The position numbers were made by a program, and so were the translations under genes. A DNA stretch of 64,000 nucleotides from Proales similis (lineage: Eukaryota; Rotifera; Eurotatoria; Ploima; Proalidae): assembly GCA_019059635.1 (NCBI GenBank), contig JAGVRJ010000011.1, positions 62,001 through 126,000 of the forward strand, written 5' to 3'. The notes under the pieces were generated by a model. It saw only the letters and a program-made list of their open reading frames with translations. It searched no databases and was not told where the DNA came from. Positions 1-12,153 of the stretch are shown piece after piece (position 1 is the stretch's first letter; each line of letters starts with the position of its first letter).

Positions 1-951
1 CTTTTTGACGATATTTTCTCAACACCGGCCAGTACGAGTGAAAGTCATCCAGCGAATAGAAACGACTCCAGTCTTCTTAATTTCGATTTGTACACTCCAA
101 ATGAAGGAGCAGACATCCATAAAAACCGGACATCTGCCGCTAGCTCAGCAACGACTCCTGGTTCAATTCCTTTTGATCCGTTTGCTTCATTGGGAGGACA
201 GCCAAGTCGCAGCAATTTCATGCAAACACCTCTTATAAACAAAAGCAGCTCTACGTCCACTAATTTACAAGCCAAGCATGATCCCTTTGCGAATTTAAAT
301 GCGTTCGACTCTAGTCAAAAGCCGAATCCAGGTCTTAAGCCCAATAATTCAACAAGCCAGCTTCCCTCACAAACATTCGGCTCGACTGCGGCTGGGGCGA
401 AATCGGCTGATGCTAGTAGGCGATCACCAGTTCCCGAGCCTAGTTTCGTCCGACCCAACTACTCCTCATCGGCTTTTTATGGTGTGAACAGCTCCTCAAA
501 CAGCTCAGGGAAAGCTGCAAACACAAGCAACAGTGCTGGTCGAAATGAATCGGCCATGTTCAGTGAATTTCTTCCCGATAGTTTTGTTCAGAATGTAAAC
601 AAGGCGAATATGAGTATGAAAGAAATCCTCAAAGAGCAAAACCAAAAGGACATGGACCCAGACAAAGCAAGAATAGTCGAGTGGACTGACGGAAAGAAAG
701 CAAACATACGCGCTCTTCTCTGCTCTTTGCATAAAGTGTTGTGGGACGGTGAGACAAGATGGACACCAGTCGGCATGCATCAGCTGGTCTCAGCCAACGA
801 TGTTAAGAAAATCTATAGGAAAGCAGTGCTGGTAGTGCATCCGGACAAGCTGACAGACCATCCGCAAATCAACCTAGCTCGAATGATATTTGTAGAGCTG
901 AACGATGCCTGGGCCAAATTTCAGGATGAAGGGCAGCAGAATCTGTTCTAA
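1..951 (+). CDS. GAK: Cyclin-G-associated kinase / auxilin, C-terminal part (5' end outside window)
   Basis: The frame is open from base 1, so the upstream part of the gene lies off the left edge. The visible 316 residues are Ser/Asn/Pro-rich linker with clathrin-adaptor-type DPF motifs (DPFASLG, DPFANLN), followed by a C-terminal J domain. The J domain carries the HPD tripeptide (VVHPDKL) that stimulates Hsc70 ATPase and ends MIFVELNDAWAKF, closely matching GAK and auxilin. The known family role is recruiting Hsc70 to strip clathrin coats from vesicles. Whether an N-terminal kinase domain (GAK) or only PTEN-like/C2 domains (auxilin, DNAJC6) is present cannot be seen, so the symbol is tentative. 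A candidate polyadenylation signal AATAAA lies near 1252. The neighbouring septin gene converges on it from the other strand. Confidence 0.9.
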   Translation, partial: LFDDIFSTPASTSESHPANRNDSSLLNFDLYTPNEGADIHKNRTSAASSATTPGSIPFDPFASLGGQPSRSNFMQTPLINKSSSTSTNLQAKHDPFANLNAFDSSQKPNPGLKPNNSTSQLPSQTFGSTAAGAKSADASRRSPVPEPSFVRPNYSSSAFYGVNSSSNSSGKAANTSNSAGRNESAMFSEFLPDSFVQNVNKANMSMKEILKEQNQKDMDPDKARIVEWTDGKKANIRALLCSLHKVLWDGETRWTPVGMHQLVSANDVKKIYRKAVLVVHPDKLTDHPQINLARMIFVELNDAWAKFQDEGQQNLF

Positions 952-1382
952 GAAGCTTATTTTCTCTGTTTGCTGACAATTGGTGTTGTCTAAAGGAATA
1001 TGTGTATAATTCCTAAAGTATCCCTCAGTGTCAGGCTATTATTATGTGCCCTAGCGTTAAAACAATCTTATTTAATTCCTATCAAGTCCTTCGGTGTTTA
1101 CTGCATCCGAGTCTGCTTGTCTCTTACTCGAGGTATATCCCATTACCTTTTCCTAAATTAAAAATCATTCCTTCGTTCATTTTAGTTTCGCGACGCTATT
1201 TTTCTTTTCAATGTTCTTATTTTAATAAGAATTTAAATTAAATCCCAGTTGGAATAAATAGACGAGATGAGAAAATCACAATCTGCTGACATGATTGCAA
1301 GCTGCCTGATCATAATGATTCTGAGATAGAATAAGATTCCGCTACATTTGAATTCGTGCTTGAACTGGTCATTTTTCCAAGA
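952..1382. other. Convergent intergenic segment, GAK to septin
   Basis: This is the 3' flank shared by two tail-to-tail genes. It holds a plus-strand AATAAA near 1252, which suits the GAK transcript. No reading frame with coding character was seen. Confidence 0.6.
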
Positions 1383-2942
1383 TCATTTCTTTTTCGAACT
1401 TTTGCCCGTATTATTCAATGTGCTTAGTTTAGATTTTTCGAGCGTGAACTTTCTCCCGTTGAACTCTTTCATTTGGTTCTCCAAATCCCGTCGTTTTGCA
1501 TCGAGCCTTTGACACCGTTCAATATGCTCTCTTCTCCACTTTGAGTATTTGCTGTTGAGCTGAAATTTTTTTCAAATGTTTAGCTTATTGAAATCGATGT
1601 CGAGCTTGTACAGTTCTACTGCCAGTCCTACTTGGGACTACTCGACTGTTTTACGCTTCTAGTTTGACTTACCTCTTTTTCTAGTTCTTTAATTTCGAGC
1701 TCCTTGTCCTTTACCCTTGAAATGAAACTAGCTTTCAATTCTTCTTCACGCTTTTCAAACTCATAATCGAGCTCAGCCTTTTTCTCTTTGTATACATCCT
1801 GCATGCTACGACTCGTCTCTTCGGCAGAATCTGAATCACGTAACCCCATTCGAGTAAGACGTTGAGCTCTATAAGTTTCATAGTGTCGTTTGTGAGTCAA
1901 CTCGACTAAATCGAGCATATTCAGGGAAAGTAGCATTTCTTTCAACTTGAATGAGTCACAGTGAGCTTCGTTTTCAACTGAGACTGCGCCCCATTCATAT
2001 TGACGGCCTCTGACCATTCGATTTCCAATCTTGACAAACTCAGTACTACCGATGACCGCGAGCGGAAATAGAGCCTTTCGAAAGAGGGTTAAAATTATGA
2101 CCAAGTTTTCAGCAGGGTAACCAGCATTTTACATTGGCGAGGGAATTTAAGCTGCTGACTTCGGCATCATAGTCATCGACCGGAAAATTGTAAATGCGGA
2201 CACCGTTCTTGCTCAGGTCATTCATCACGTTTTTCTTAAACTGCACAAGTTCATTCTTGTTTATGGTGTCTGCTTTGGCAATGACCGGAATGATATTGAC
2301 TTTGCTGTCGAGAGCTTTCATAGTGTTTATGTCAAGAGCCTTTAAGGAATGGCCAGTTGGACAGATGAAATAGAGACAAACATGAACCCGAGTGTCATCC
2401 ATCTGTCTGATGTTGCGTTTGAGCCCAAGCTCTTGCTGGACATAATTTTCGAACTGGGCATCAATGTAGGCGATTATCTCCTTGTGACTGTCTATTTTGT
2501 TTATTTGATCGCCGTAGCCGCTGGTTTCAATCAAAGTTAGCTTCAATTTGATTTTGTTCTCCTCAAGCTCAAAATTATTTGTCCGTAACTCGACTTTTTC
2601 TAAATGATGAGAACTGGCCTCTAGTGAGAAACTGGTGTTGAAAATGGTGTCCATGAGTGTACTTTTGCCGATTCCTGTTTCACCTGCGCGTTCAATTCAT
2701 TTAGAGAGGCCGACCTAATTGAGACGGAGCGTTGGCATTAACATACCGACACACAAAATATTGAAAGAGAAGCCGTCAGAGACACACTTATTGACATATT
2801 GAAGAGATAAACGGTCGAAGCCAACATAGTCACGAAGTTTAAGCTGACGCTGCGGCTGCCCAGTTGACTGAAGTGACTGGACATTTTGGGTAGTAAACGG
2901 ACTTTGAGGTTTGTTGGTTCCAAGGCCTTCGCCGCTCCTCAT
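1383..2942 (-). CDS. Septin, SEPT6 group (SEPT6/8/10/11-like)
   Basis: Four exons in reading order, 2942-2747, 2683-2133, 2074-1673 and 1559-1383, give 441 residues with all phases closing. Introns are 63, 58 and 113 bases. Family landmarks run in order: [14 protein letters not shown]1 loop GETGIGKST (split by intron 1), G3-region [10 protein letters not shown]4 AKAD, the septin unique element around NEAHCD and HKRHYE, then a coiled-coil tail rich in Lys and Glu. Septins are GTP-binding proteins that polymerise into hetero-oligomeric filaments at cortex, cytokinetic ring and cilium base. The ...QINK... wording and long coiled coil place it in the SEPT6 group, known for weak or absent GTPase activity. 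The last exon is short and comes from the phase-0 acceptor TTTCAG at 1565-1560. Confidence 0.93.
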
Positions 2943-5040
2943 TTTATTTGATCTATATCAACTAGAACGATTAAAATCTTGCCGTTATAAGCTTTTTATA
3001 CGGGTAGGTGAATTATGAAGTGAATGAATACCACAGCGTGAAGCATCCGTCTAGTCGGCTGCGTTTTCTAATTTAAGCTTCGAGCAAACTAGCCCTTTTT
3101 CTAAACTGGATGAGCCCTGAATCATGCATGACTGGCAGGTCAGATAAAGGTGCCTCTCAATTCAAAATTAAAAACCTCTTTTTGTGTTCTAATCAATTTT
3201 GACCTCTTTGAGATGGCTCGACGCCGACGTTCTAACCTCTTTTAACAAGTAAAGTTCATTTTTTACAATTGGCAGAGATAAGGCGAACCAGACAGTCAAA
3301 TTCTAGCTACAAAACTAGAAAGCAAATAAGCAGGGCCATATGCAATGACTTTACTAGCGACCGCCTAAGCCCGGTTTGGCTTACAACACAAATATTTTCT
3401 TTTATCTCTGAATATCAGATGCGTTTGAATAACGACAAACAAACGAGTTGACTGATGAACGAACTGCCGATCGACCTACCCATTGACTAAGAGAATAGAC
3501 GGAAAGGCGATTCGACAGAGGGCTAATTTAAAAGGTTAGGTGCCTATACCATGCATGTATGTATGTACATCACAGTGTTTGCCTTCTTTTTCGGCGTTCT
3601 ATTTCATCGAGTGCGCTATCAATCAACCATTTGATGATAATGAGAGGAAAGCGTTACATGGAAGCCGCTTTGCGGGCGGTGTGCTTCAAACCTACGCCTA
3701 AACCTAAACCGCTTCTATCTATTTTCCTATTCCTTTCGGTTTATGTATCTGAACCAAACATGTTTGTTTTTATTGCAGCAGCTGATCGGATAGGACTTAT
3801 TAGTCTTTAGGGCTATGATGGAAAGAAAAGATAAAAGAATCCAAATAATATCAATGCCCATCGCTGACCCTCATTTTGATTTATGTCGGAAAGTGCACTG
3901 GGGCATATTGATAGCCAAGATCTGCTTCGAATTATGGAACAGGTGCAACTCGTAGAGAAATTAAATTTAGGATTTTGGCCGTTCATACTTATTTCTTTCA
4001 AGTAGCTATGGTTACTTGTTTTCATTTCATTTTGTTGTTTTATCCGATCCGTTTAAAAGGGAAAATAAATTTGGATTTAAATACTTTGAAAGGCAGCCGC
4101 TACCATCACAACCTTTAGAGAATAGAATGCATGTATTTTCGGACTCTAGGTCTAACCGGAGAAAAAATTTGGCAAAATCAGTCGGTTCGCGCCGACGAAT
4201 TTTAATGTGGGAAATATTTTGAGTTCAAGTTCAAATAATGATTTCATCATCATAAGCTTGACGGTTGTCGTGCGTGTCTATAAAATCGAATAAGCCTCTA
4301 GGAAAATATTTCAAATCTCAGATGGAGAGTTGGTTCTTAATCTATGGAGCGCCTGTAGTTTGCAGGGCAATCGTGTTTAAGGGAGCAGGTTAGAAAAGTT
4401 GTCTTTTGAATTTAATTCGTCACCTAACCAGGTCGAATATTTGCGGAAGGTATTTACGGCCTAGTCCAAATCTAAGTTCAGTTACTCAGTTGAGAGAATC
4501 GAGGTCGATTGAGAAAAACATACATTTAGATTCAAATAGCACATCACATGGAAATGAGGCAGAGGTTGTAATTGATGATTTTTTTCTGTTTTCCCTGTTT
4601 AACATAGTTATTCAGTTCGATTTAATGACGATTGTCATGACGACCGGTTTCACTTGGTTCATAATTTCAAGCGGCAAACTTAATTATTTTGACGAGTCGC
4701 TAGGTTCTTTTCTTGCAAATTCGCTTAGTTGCAGTGCCGCTTGGCAAGAACGTTGCGAATGATGGCATCAAACGCAAGTAGCGTATTGAAAATGCGAACC
4801 TAAATCATTTTATTCATCTTATTTACCTGCCGTTTGAATTGAGCCTGGACGTTAAACCATGCAACTTTTTCTGTCGAAGAAACATTCGCCAATAATTATT
4901 ATTTTGTGTCTTTCAAAAACTCCGTGTCTCTCACAAGTAAATCAAAGAATTTGAATAGAAACTTAAGAGCGTGTGACCAGCGCCAATGCTGTGAATGAGT
5001 CTTGACTTGACTTTTGGCTATCCTAGCGCGACCGCCCAAG
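2943..5040. other. Intergenic region between divergent septin and FAM149 genes
   Basis: About 2.1 kb between two genes transcribed away from each other, so it should hold both promoters. No ORF here has recognisable coding character. One short ATG frame at 3883 (starting MSESALGH, 40 codons) could be an upstream exon or uORF but cannot be linked to anything. Confidence 0.5.
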
Positions 5041-7757
5041 ATGACTGATATCCAAGTGCCGTTTCATCAGAAGGGAAAATTTCTGGAAATGTAATTCCTT
5101 TTATTCATTTATTCGAAATCTTGATCGGCATGATTCTATGATTGAAATAATCAAGTCGAGGCGGAAGCATCGGTAGCCTGGATCAGACAAATAGACAAAA
5201 GAAGAATCAACTGAAACTTATCGGTGAGTCGGCTTAAATTAAATTATTTTACCGCCTCCCGGATTGGAATCTTAATACTCTATTCTACTCCTAGAGAGTG
5301 TTGTGACTGCCAATCTGACTGAACAAGTCGGGCGTCAGTTGCAAAAGCTACAACGATCTCAAACAGAAGCTCGTGTTCAATCGACAGATCGAGCCGGCTC
5401 AGTAATCGATTGCCAGGAAGAGGCAGAAGAAAAAGAAATGATAAATCGAAGTAGAGGCCACTCGCCCGTTTGGCAAGATGAAAGTAACTCTGTTTGGACT
5501 GGTGTGATGAGCGACCGTTCAAGTGTTTACTCGATTGATGCGGTAACTGATTCATATTCCTTTTGTATGCTATTTTTGCTCTTAAATTTTTTCGGCTCAT
5601 CTTTACAAGGACTTTGATCGAGAGGCTTCGCGCAAGGTTAATCAACAGCTGATGGAGATAGACGCGATGCTTTATGAACAGACATCCACACATGGCTCCA
5701 ACAATGTTGAGTGTAGAGAATGGCTGGAAAAGTTTCCTCATTTGCGAATACTAGGTCATCAGATTTGTACAGATGAAAATGATGAGTCGGCCGAGTATTT
5801 CCGCTCCTCATTCTTGAACAACGCTTCGTTAGATATATCGAAGCTTCAAATCTCAAACTTGACACCAAGTGTTCGTTTTTGTAATGAATCAGTCAAGCAG
5901 TTTGAAAAGTAGGATTCGATAGCTTGGCAGCCCAAACTGAAGCTTGCATTCTCATTTTGATGTTTAGTCTCCAGCTTGAGGGAAGCCAGATGAGCATAAA
6001 ACAAGCTAGTGAGCAAGACTTGGAACAGTGGCCAAACGATTTCGCTTTAATGCAGGAGGAGATTATCGAGTGTGAAGGCGAATACGAGGAGCTATTTGCT
6101 TACGACAATCAAGAGGATGAGCTTGAGAGTGAGAAGCGGTTTGCACGCACCCGTCGAAGACGAATGGGTGGTCTGCCGCCAGTCTCACCCAAAGCTGCAA
6201 TCAGAGAGCTCGTGAGACACTCGGTTTTTCAGGAGCTGTGGGAGCAGCTTATTGACCTTTCATCTGAAACGATTGAACAGATTTTTAAACACTTGACCGA
6301 AAGTATGCCATTTTTAAGGACTAGAAAAAATTGATTCGCTTAGATTAATTTCAACTTAAGAAGCGGACTTGCGAACAAATATTGAGCAAAGACATTCAAT
6401 TGATGGAGAGGAAGAGCAAAGACATCGCCAACAACAAATTGAAAGAGATCTGATCGATGCGGGTTTGAGAAAATCAGAAGAGCCCATAAATTTGGAAAAG
6501 AGTTTACAGGGTCCTGTGCACAATTCATCGAACCGAGCGAATATTATCAATTTAAAAGTGTTTGGACCCACTACGATTCAGAGCAATTGGCCATTGGAAA
6601 AGCCATCGTCCACCCCCGGGTCAATGTCAAGGGAGAGTTCGAATGTTCAGACTCATTCAAAGTTTCTCAATCTTGACCATATGGTAGAGCCATCCTGTTT
6701 GCGTTGATCTTAACTCATTCATTGACTAAACTTATAAAAGCTTGATCATAAATACGGTCCAGGCGATCTGGTGTTCACTGACGTGCTTCAAATTAGAAAG
6801 CTAAATTCAGGCGGAACACAAGCAGCCAACCAAAGCCCCGTCTCATTCAATCGTATTGGATCGGGTGGCACGAGGCGTCCTCTTCACCATCTCAACCAAA
6901 GCAGAAGGCGTATTTCCCAAAGTGAAACCGCAGCCCGCAACAAAAGTATCGCAATCCAGGGCGCACGGTTATCGACCGCTTACCGAGCCGCTCCCGATCT
7001 CGATAACAAAAGCAGCTCCCTAAGCCAACCAAACAGCACCCTCGGAATTCGAAGTGCAGCCAATCCACTCTCGAATAATTTCCCGCTTGATTCAAATGAG
7101 AGTGAAGTGAGCTACATGATAAACAACTATCCGGGTCAATACAGCTCCGACGAGCTCACTCTCATACCAAATAGTAAACAGCCGAGTTTTCTATCTGCAT
7201 CCAACGTGATCTCTAACCAACCGTCTGGTCGAGCCATGTTACCGCCAATTGAGAAAGGCATTGGAAGTCGTGACAAGCCCGCTCGAATAAGTAGTGCGAG
7301 CGGACTTCGTCAAATTCGTGAACGAGCCGAACGACCCCTAACCAGCACATCCAACCGGGTACGGCCAATTGAAAGCTCACTCAATCGTATTTGATTGAAT
7401 CAACCAATTCTCTTCTTAAGTACGAAGGAAACAGCTCTGCGCTGGGTCTGAACAAGCGCTCGACGACTCCAATCGGAATAGGCTCAACTAACCGTGGTTT
7501 GTCCAGTGTTAAAAAGAACGCGCCCTTCTTACGCCAAAGCGCTGATGACCATCTATATACGAGTAAGCAATAGCTGAAACGAGTTATTTAATCCAAAGCA
7601 TTATTAGAAAAACTTGATAGCTGACGGGCGTTTGAACATGTTTCTAAACGCCAAGTCTTATGGCACTGTTGTATCGCACCTAACAAACGGCGCTGGAGCG
7701 ATGGCCAGAAATAGACGAAACTCATTACGAGAATCGAACACTCGAACCAACAAGTGA
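5041..7757 (+). CDS. FAM149 family protein (DUF3719; cilium-associated)
   Basis: Nine exons (5041-5090, 5156-5223, 5295-5542, 5610-5908, 5968-6302, 6361-6683, 6741-7358, 7421-7562, 7621-7757) join into 739 residues with every phase closing and introns of 57-71 bases. The region DFDREASRKVNQQLMEID, then LYEQ and EWLEKFPHLRILG, matches the DUF3719 core of FAM149 proteins as I recall them. An acidic EGEYEEL patch and a late RRR-containing segment also follow the FAM149B1 order. FAM149B1 is needed for normal primary-cilium signalling and is mutated in a Joubert-type ciliopathy. The rest is low-complexity Ser/Asn/Arg-rich. The two short first exons are supported only by phase and splice sites, so the true start could differ. 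It begins a run of cilium-linked genes. Confidence 0.75.
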
Positions 7758-8190
7758 TCCAGAGGGGCAGAGGTTGTTTAGTTCGAGTTTAGTTTATTTT
7801 CCTTTGTTTTTGTTCGTCTCAAACACAAAACCGCTTCACACGCTTACGAGACAAGCTTTAATCAGATCCGAATAAATCATTAAAAAAATGATTCTCAAAA
7901 CACATTTAATAAACGCAACCGACAGCGCAGTAAATTCTTTTTTAAAAAACCATTTTTTCCTTCTAATGCTCTTGCGCCTGTTCTTCGCTTTTTTTCCTTT
8001 TTCAAATTATTCACCTTTTATTTTCACATTCGATAATAAAAAAAGAAATAAGAATGATAACCTAAGCGACAAAGAAATAAAATTCAAGAAAACCAGATCA
8101 TGAAGCAAACAGAAATCAATTTATTGAACAATTAAATAAGTCTCTTATGAAACGAAGTTTAGGATTTGCTTTCTCCACTCACGTTTTTTT
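7758..8190. other. Intergenic segment, AT-rich
   Basis: 3' flank of the FAM149 gene with AATAAA-like signals (for example near 7871) and A/T runs. It converges on the minus-strand GPCR remnant. No gene was seen. Confidence 0.5.
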
Positions 8191-9059
8191 CTAGCCCTGA
8201 AAGTTCCTGCGGAAGTTGGGATTAAAGAGAGGGAGGAGCACAAGGTTCTCCAAATAACTAATGGTGAGCAGGAACCGCGATATGGAAAAGAGAGTAGGAC
8301 ATACTGAATGATATCTTGACCACGAGACAACACACTCGGGAAATAAATCAATTTTGAAATTGAATAAAAGCAGCAAGCTAGCAGAAATCATTTCCGGAGA
8401 GCGAAAGGGGAACGAGAAAAGGCCGTTGAAAATAACCATTTTGGTTATGCGGTTCTCAGCCTCTTCCTTTTGTCTCGCGGCATCTTGTTTGCGAAACAAG
8501 CACAATAGCCTCAAGTCAACCGACATGTTGAACAAGGCCAATAGAGTTGTTCCCATAAAGATGTTGATCAAATAAGCCACTCTCAGGCTTGTTCCACCGT
8601 AGAATTGGAAAAATCGCTGGTTCAACAAATAATAAAACGGATTCTTGTCGAGTATGAGAACAGTAAGACCGAAGCGATAGAGCACAATAGCGTGCTTCTC
8701 ATGTTTGCCGCAAGCCGAAAAGTGTTTCCCAAGAAACTCTCCACGAACAGATAGAAAGCCTGAAAAAATTTTGTCGACACATAAGGCGAGCAGTAGAGGC
8801 TGTCTAATACGATACATGCTGTCAGCGGGCCGAGGGCGAAGACGATTGCATGAAGGAGAATAAAGCACGAGTTGTAGTAAGTGTACTCCCACATGTATCT
8901 AGCCTTATCGGTCAACTTGTTGCGGCGATACTCGAGCGACCTCTTTATCTTGCAAAAGTTCCTAATAACCAGAAAATTTTCGCCCAAAATGCTGGTGACG
9001 GGCACCAGCCAGACATCGGATAAGAATTGAAGGTCGAGAATGGTGTCGTGGCGGATAAG
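8191..9059 (-). pseudogene. FMRFamide-receptor-like GPCR remnant (frameshifted, TM4 missing)
   Basis: Two minus-strand frames together read like a rhodopsin-class peptide GPCR. The upstream frame (9059 to 8622) gives a TM1-like stretch with ILGENFLVIRN, a TM2-like stretch with HAIVFALGPL, and a TM3-like segment SFLGNTFRLAANM, then stops. A second frame (about 8700 to 8191) continues with DKNPFYYLL, a TM5-like stretch, TM6 and a TM7 that ends LFNPNFRRNF before a stop. The frames overlap, so ICL2, TM4 and most of ECL2 (about 60-70 residues in relatives) are absent. No GT-AG intron was found that repairs the frame. The likeliest reading is a pseudogene of a neuropeptide receptor; an unusual spliced gene is less likely. 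Family assignment rests on motif spacing only. Confidence 0.4.
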
Positions 9060-9452
9060 AGAAAAGGAAAAGGAAAAGCCTGACGTGGCTATTCAGAATC
9101 TGATCTGTTGACCTAAACGTAAGCCTGTTATGCTTTACATGGGAATTTGTGATTTCATAAAGGCAAACAAGGCTAAGGAGGCGTTGTTGAATATCTGTGG
9201 GCACGTATTCATATGGTACCGGTTTCCTCTAAAGAACGATAAAACTGTCCGAATATAAAATTAAGAGAAGACAAGCCATTTAAGGTGCATTCGAGCTGTT
9301 GTCAAGAGATCGAGTTTGAGTTGCTTGGCAACGTTTCGTTTCTCATTATTAATAAATATAAATTGTAAGACGCATAGAAGCTTTGGGTACTTTGATCAGA
9401 TCAGCAGATAGACTTTAAAGGATCAAGATTAAATTGGACGGCAAAAATCAGG
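9060..9452. other. Divergent segment upstream of ODAD4
   Basis: Lies between the GPCR remnant and the ODAD4 start and should hold the ODAD4 promoter. The minus strand carries a CCTTTT-type pyrimidine run near 9061-9080. No coding exon could be confirmed. Confidence 0.4.
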
Positions 9453-12119
9453 ATGCCAAGCACGAGAAGAAAAGCCAAGGATGATGAAGAGAGTGTGACA
9501 TCGGAAGGCAAGCAACCAATCAAGAGCGTTCCAGCTCTGATGGGAGAGGCTGAGAAGTTTTCGAGGGATCAGCTCTTTGATAAGGCGATTCAATGTTACA
9601 ACGAAGTGCTGGAGCTAAGTCCTGAGAAGAAAGAGGCGCTTGTTGAACGGGCCGCGTGTTATCTCAAGACTGGCAAAAACTCTCTGGCACTCTCCGATGC
9701 CGAGGAATCGCTCAAGATCGATCGCACATACACAAAAGTTGGCAAATCTAATGAGTTTGTTCATTGCGTCTGTTCGAAACGATAATTCTGATCTGTTTTT
9801 AGGCCCTGTTGCAGAAAGCAGAGGCTTTGTACGCCATGGGAGAGTTTGAACTTGCTCTCGTCTTTTTTCATCGAGGAAGAAAATTAAGACCAGACATACG
9901 TGAGTTCCAGCTGGGAATAAACAAAGCTCAGGAGGCAATAGACAACTGCGTTGGCGGTAAGCAAACAAAATCCAAACGAGATTGGAAGGAGCGCTGGCTA
10001 CAATAATTAATTAAGATCCGCATATTGTCAAGCTGGAAGTCAAAGGCGATTTGTCTTATTTCGATAAACCAGACGAGGTAAGTTGATTCAAAACATAACA
10101 GCATCGAACGCTCATTACTCCATTGTGAAACTCTTTTGTCTGGCCCGAGTCGAGAAAAGAACAAAACTGTTTTAAATTCTGAATTAAACCAAGGACAAGA
10201 ACAAGGTTTGAGAATTGAGTAAATAAAGCCAACCCGAGTGACTTGCTTAAAACTCAATCCATCTGTCCATCTGTGATAATCCTCGAACCCTAAGATAGTA
10301 GTTCTCTGCCTTTATTTAACCCGAATAACCCCCTCATTCTAATCGGCTATTCTAAAATCTTAATTTTCTAAACCCAATGCTAACTTAATATGGTTGAAGT
10401 AAGTTGGATTAGTAAGGAGCACCTATGGGCGCTCTCTTACTCCTAACTGTCGTTTGCTAGAGAATGCAGAGACATCGCACCATCATAATCTGTTAGCCAT
10501 AAAAATTCCCCGACTTTATTAGAAAGTTTATTCTCGTTAGTTGTGTAACAATGTTGTTTGTCAAAAACATTAGGAAATTGACGATGACTGCCGATTCTAA
10601 TGAGTTTGTTTATCAAAAAGAAAAAAAAGCCGAAAATGGGCGCTGGATTGCAACGGCCAAACGCCCAAAAGCAAAGTATAACTTTGAAAAGAGAGAAACG
10701 CGAATCGAAGACGGGCACCCAGAAAACAGTGAGACAGCTGCTTGGCGAGCTATACGCTGATAAAGAGTATTTGGAAAAGCTGCTCGAAGATGGAAGTAAG
10801 TCTTGATGCCCTATTTTGCAAACAAAGCTCAGCTGATCATTATTCTTAGTAACCACGAAGCCAAACACGCATTCGGGCGATGCAATTTGGATTCTGGCAA
10901 ACAATGGTCTGGACTTCTTGGACAGCCGAACCGAGTTCTGGCGTCAACAAAAACCCATTTACGCGCGCAAGAAAGCAGCAGCCGCCAGCAGCTCTTCTAA
11001 CTCTTCAATGAGCAAGTCGCCTCTTGACTACATTCTAAAGCAGCTCGAGAGTATTGATAACTGTAAGTTGACTTGGATGCTGATTCGATCCTCAACTTGA
11101 AAGTTTTCTTCTCAGTACAATCGAGTGGAAAACACCGTGAGAGTTTGGATCGGTCTAATCGTTTGATGAACTATACACTCAAGCAAAAGGACTCGGATGT
11201 TATGGATAAAAAGTCTATTGTAGCCAACATTTACAGCTTCATCGGCAACGCTCAACTTGAAATGGGAAATTATAAGCAAGCGTTGCAGTCTCACGAAAAA
11301 GACCTGGAGATATCAGAGGAAACGTAATTGTGTTTTAAAAATGAATGAATTCCCCGATTCACTTGATTCGTCAATATTTTGATTTTCAAGTGACAACACG
11401 GAGGGAGTTTCACGCGCCTATGAAAATATTGGCCGAGTTTACACTCGCAACGGAAAGTACAAAGAAGCCATCGAGGTATGGGAGAAGAAACTTCCACTGG
11501 CAATAAATGACATGGAGAAGGCCTGGCTCTTCCATGAGATCGGCCGATGTCATCTTGAAATCGGTTGGTTCAAATTTGCTTGTCTTGAGGAAAACACATG
11601 TTCTGGCAAACATTAAAATCTCTAGGTGAGCATGAAGTTGCTCGTGACTACGGCACCAAGTCATTTGAATGCGCCGAGAGAATCGGAGACAAAGTCTGGC
11701 AATTGAACGCTACTGTTTTGATGGCGCAGTCCGAGGCCAAGATCGGCTCGGTTCAGAGTCTTACTCGGGCAATAGACCATTTCAGCAAAGCCACCGAAAT
11801 GACCGAAGAACAAGGTTCGTTCTTGTATCAAAAGCTGCATCTTGCCAATTGTAGAATGCATTAATTTAATTAAGGAGACGAGGCAGCAACTAAAGCCATT
11901 CAGAAAGCGCTGGCGGAATGTCGTGAAAAACTTGGCAAACTCGAAGTGGAAACACCAAGAGCAGCCGGTGGCGATAAAGACGGCGATAATAAGGAAGCCA
12001 AATCGGAAAGCCCGAACGAGAGAAAAACGCCTGAAAAGAAGAGCTCACCATCGCCGAGACAATCGCCAACCAAGTCACCAGAGAAGGAACAAGGCAAGCG
12101 ACTGAATTTGTTGAATTAG
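9453..12119 (+). CDS. ODAD4: Outer dynein arm docking complex subunit 4 (TTC25), TPR protein
   Basis: Nine exons (9453-9737, 9803-9956, 10016-10077, 10621-10795, 10850-11062, 11116-11323, 11391-11563, 11626-11814, 11875-12119) give 567 residues with phases closing. The match to human TTC25 is close and collinear: ALVFFHRGRKLRPD, KTVRQLLGELYADKEYLEK, FWRQQKPIYAR, GNAQLEMGNYKQALQSH, KAWLFHEIGRCHLE and VWQLNATVLMAQ. TPR repeats occur at both ends, with a Lys/Ser/Pro-rich tail. In vertebrates the protein docks outer dynein arms onto axonemal doublets, so its presence implies motile cilia. Intron 3 is about 543 bases while the others are 53-67. The exon 4 acceptor could be 10621 or 10630 (both phase 0). 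The stop lies 34 bases before the next gene's ATG. Confidence 0.93.
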
Positions 12120-12153
12120 AGAGATTCGAAATTAGAGATTTGAAATTCGATAG

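Noticed and set aside
3559-4762. Short plus-strand frames between septin and FAM149
   Set aside because: Composition is random-like, with no supporting splice structure or motifs.
7359-7420. Stop codon at 7392-7394 as the end of the FAM149 gene
   Set aside because: A 62-base GT-AG intron removes it and joins a clearly coding downstream frame that continues to 7757.
9453-12119. General TPR co-chaperone
   Set aside because: Collinear non-TPR blocks such as the FWRQQKPIYAR region and the KTVRQLLGELY block are specific to TTC25/ODAD4.
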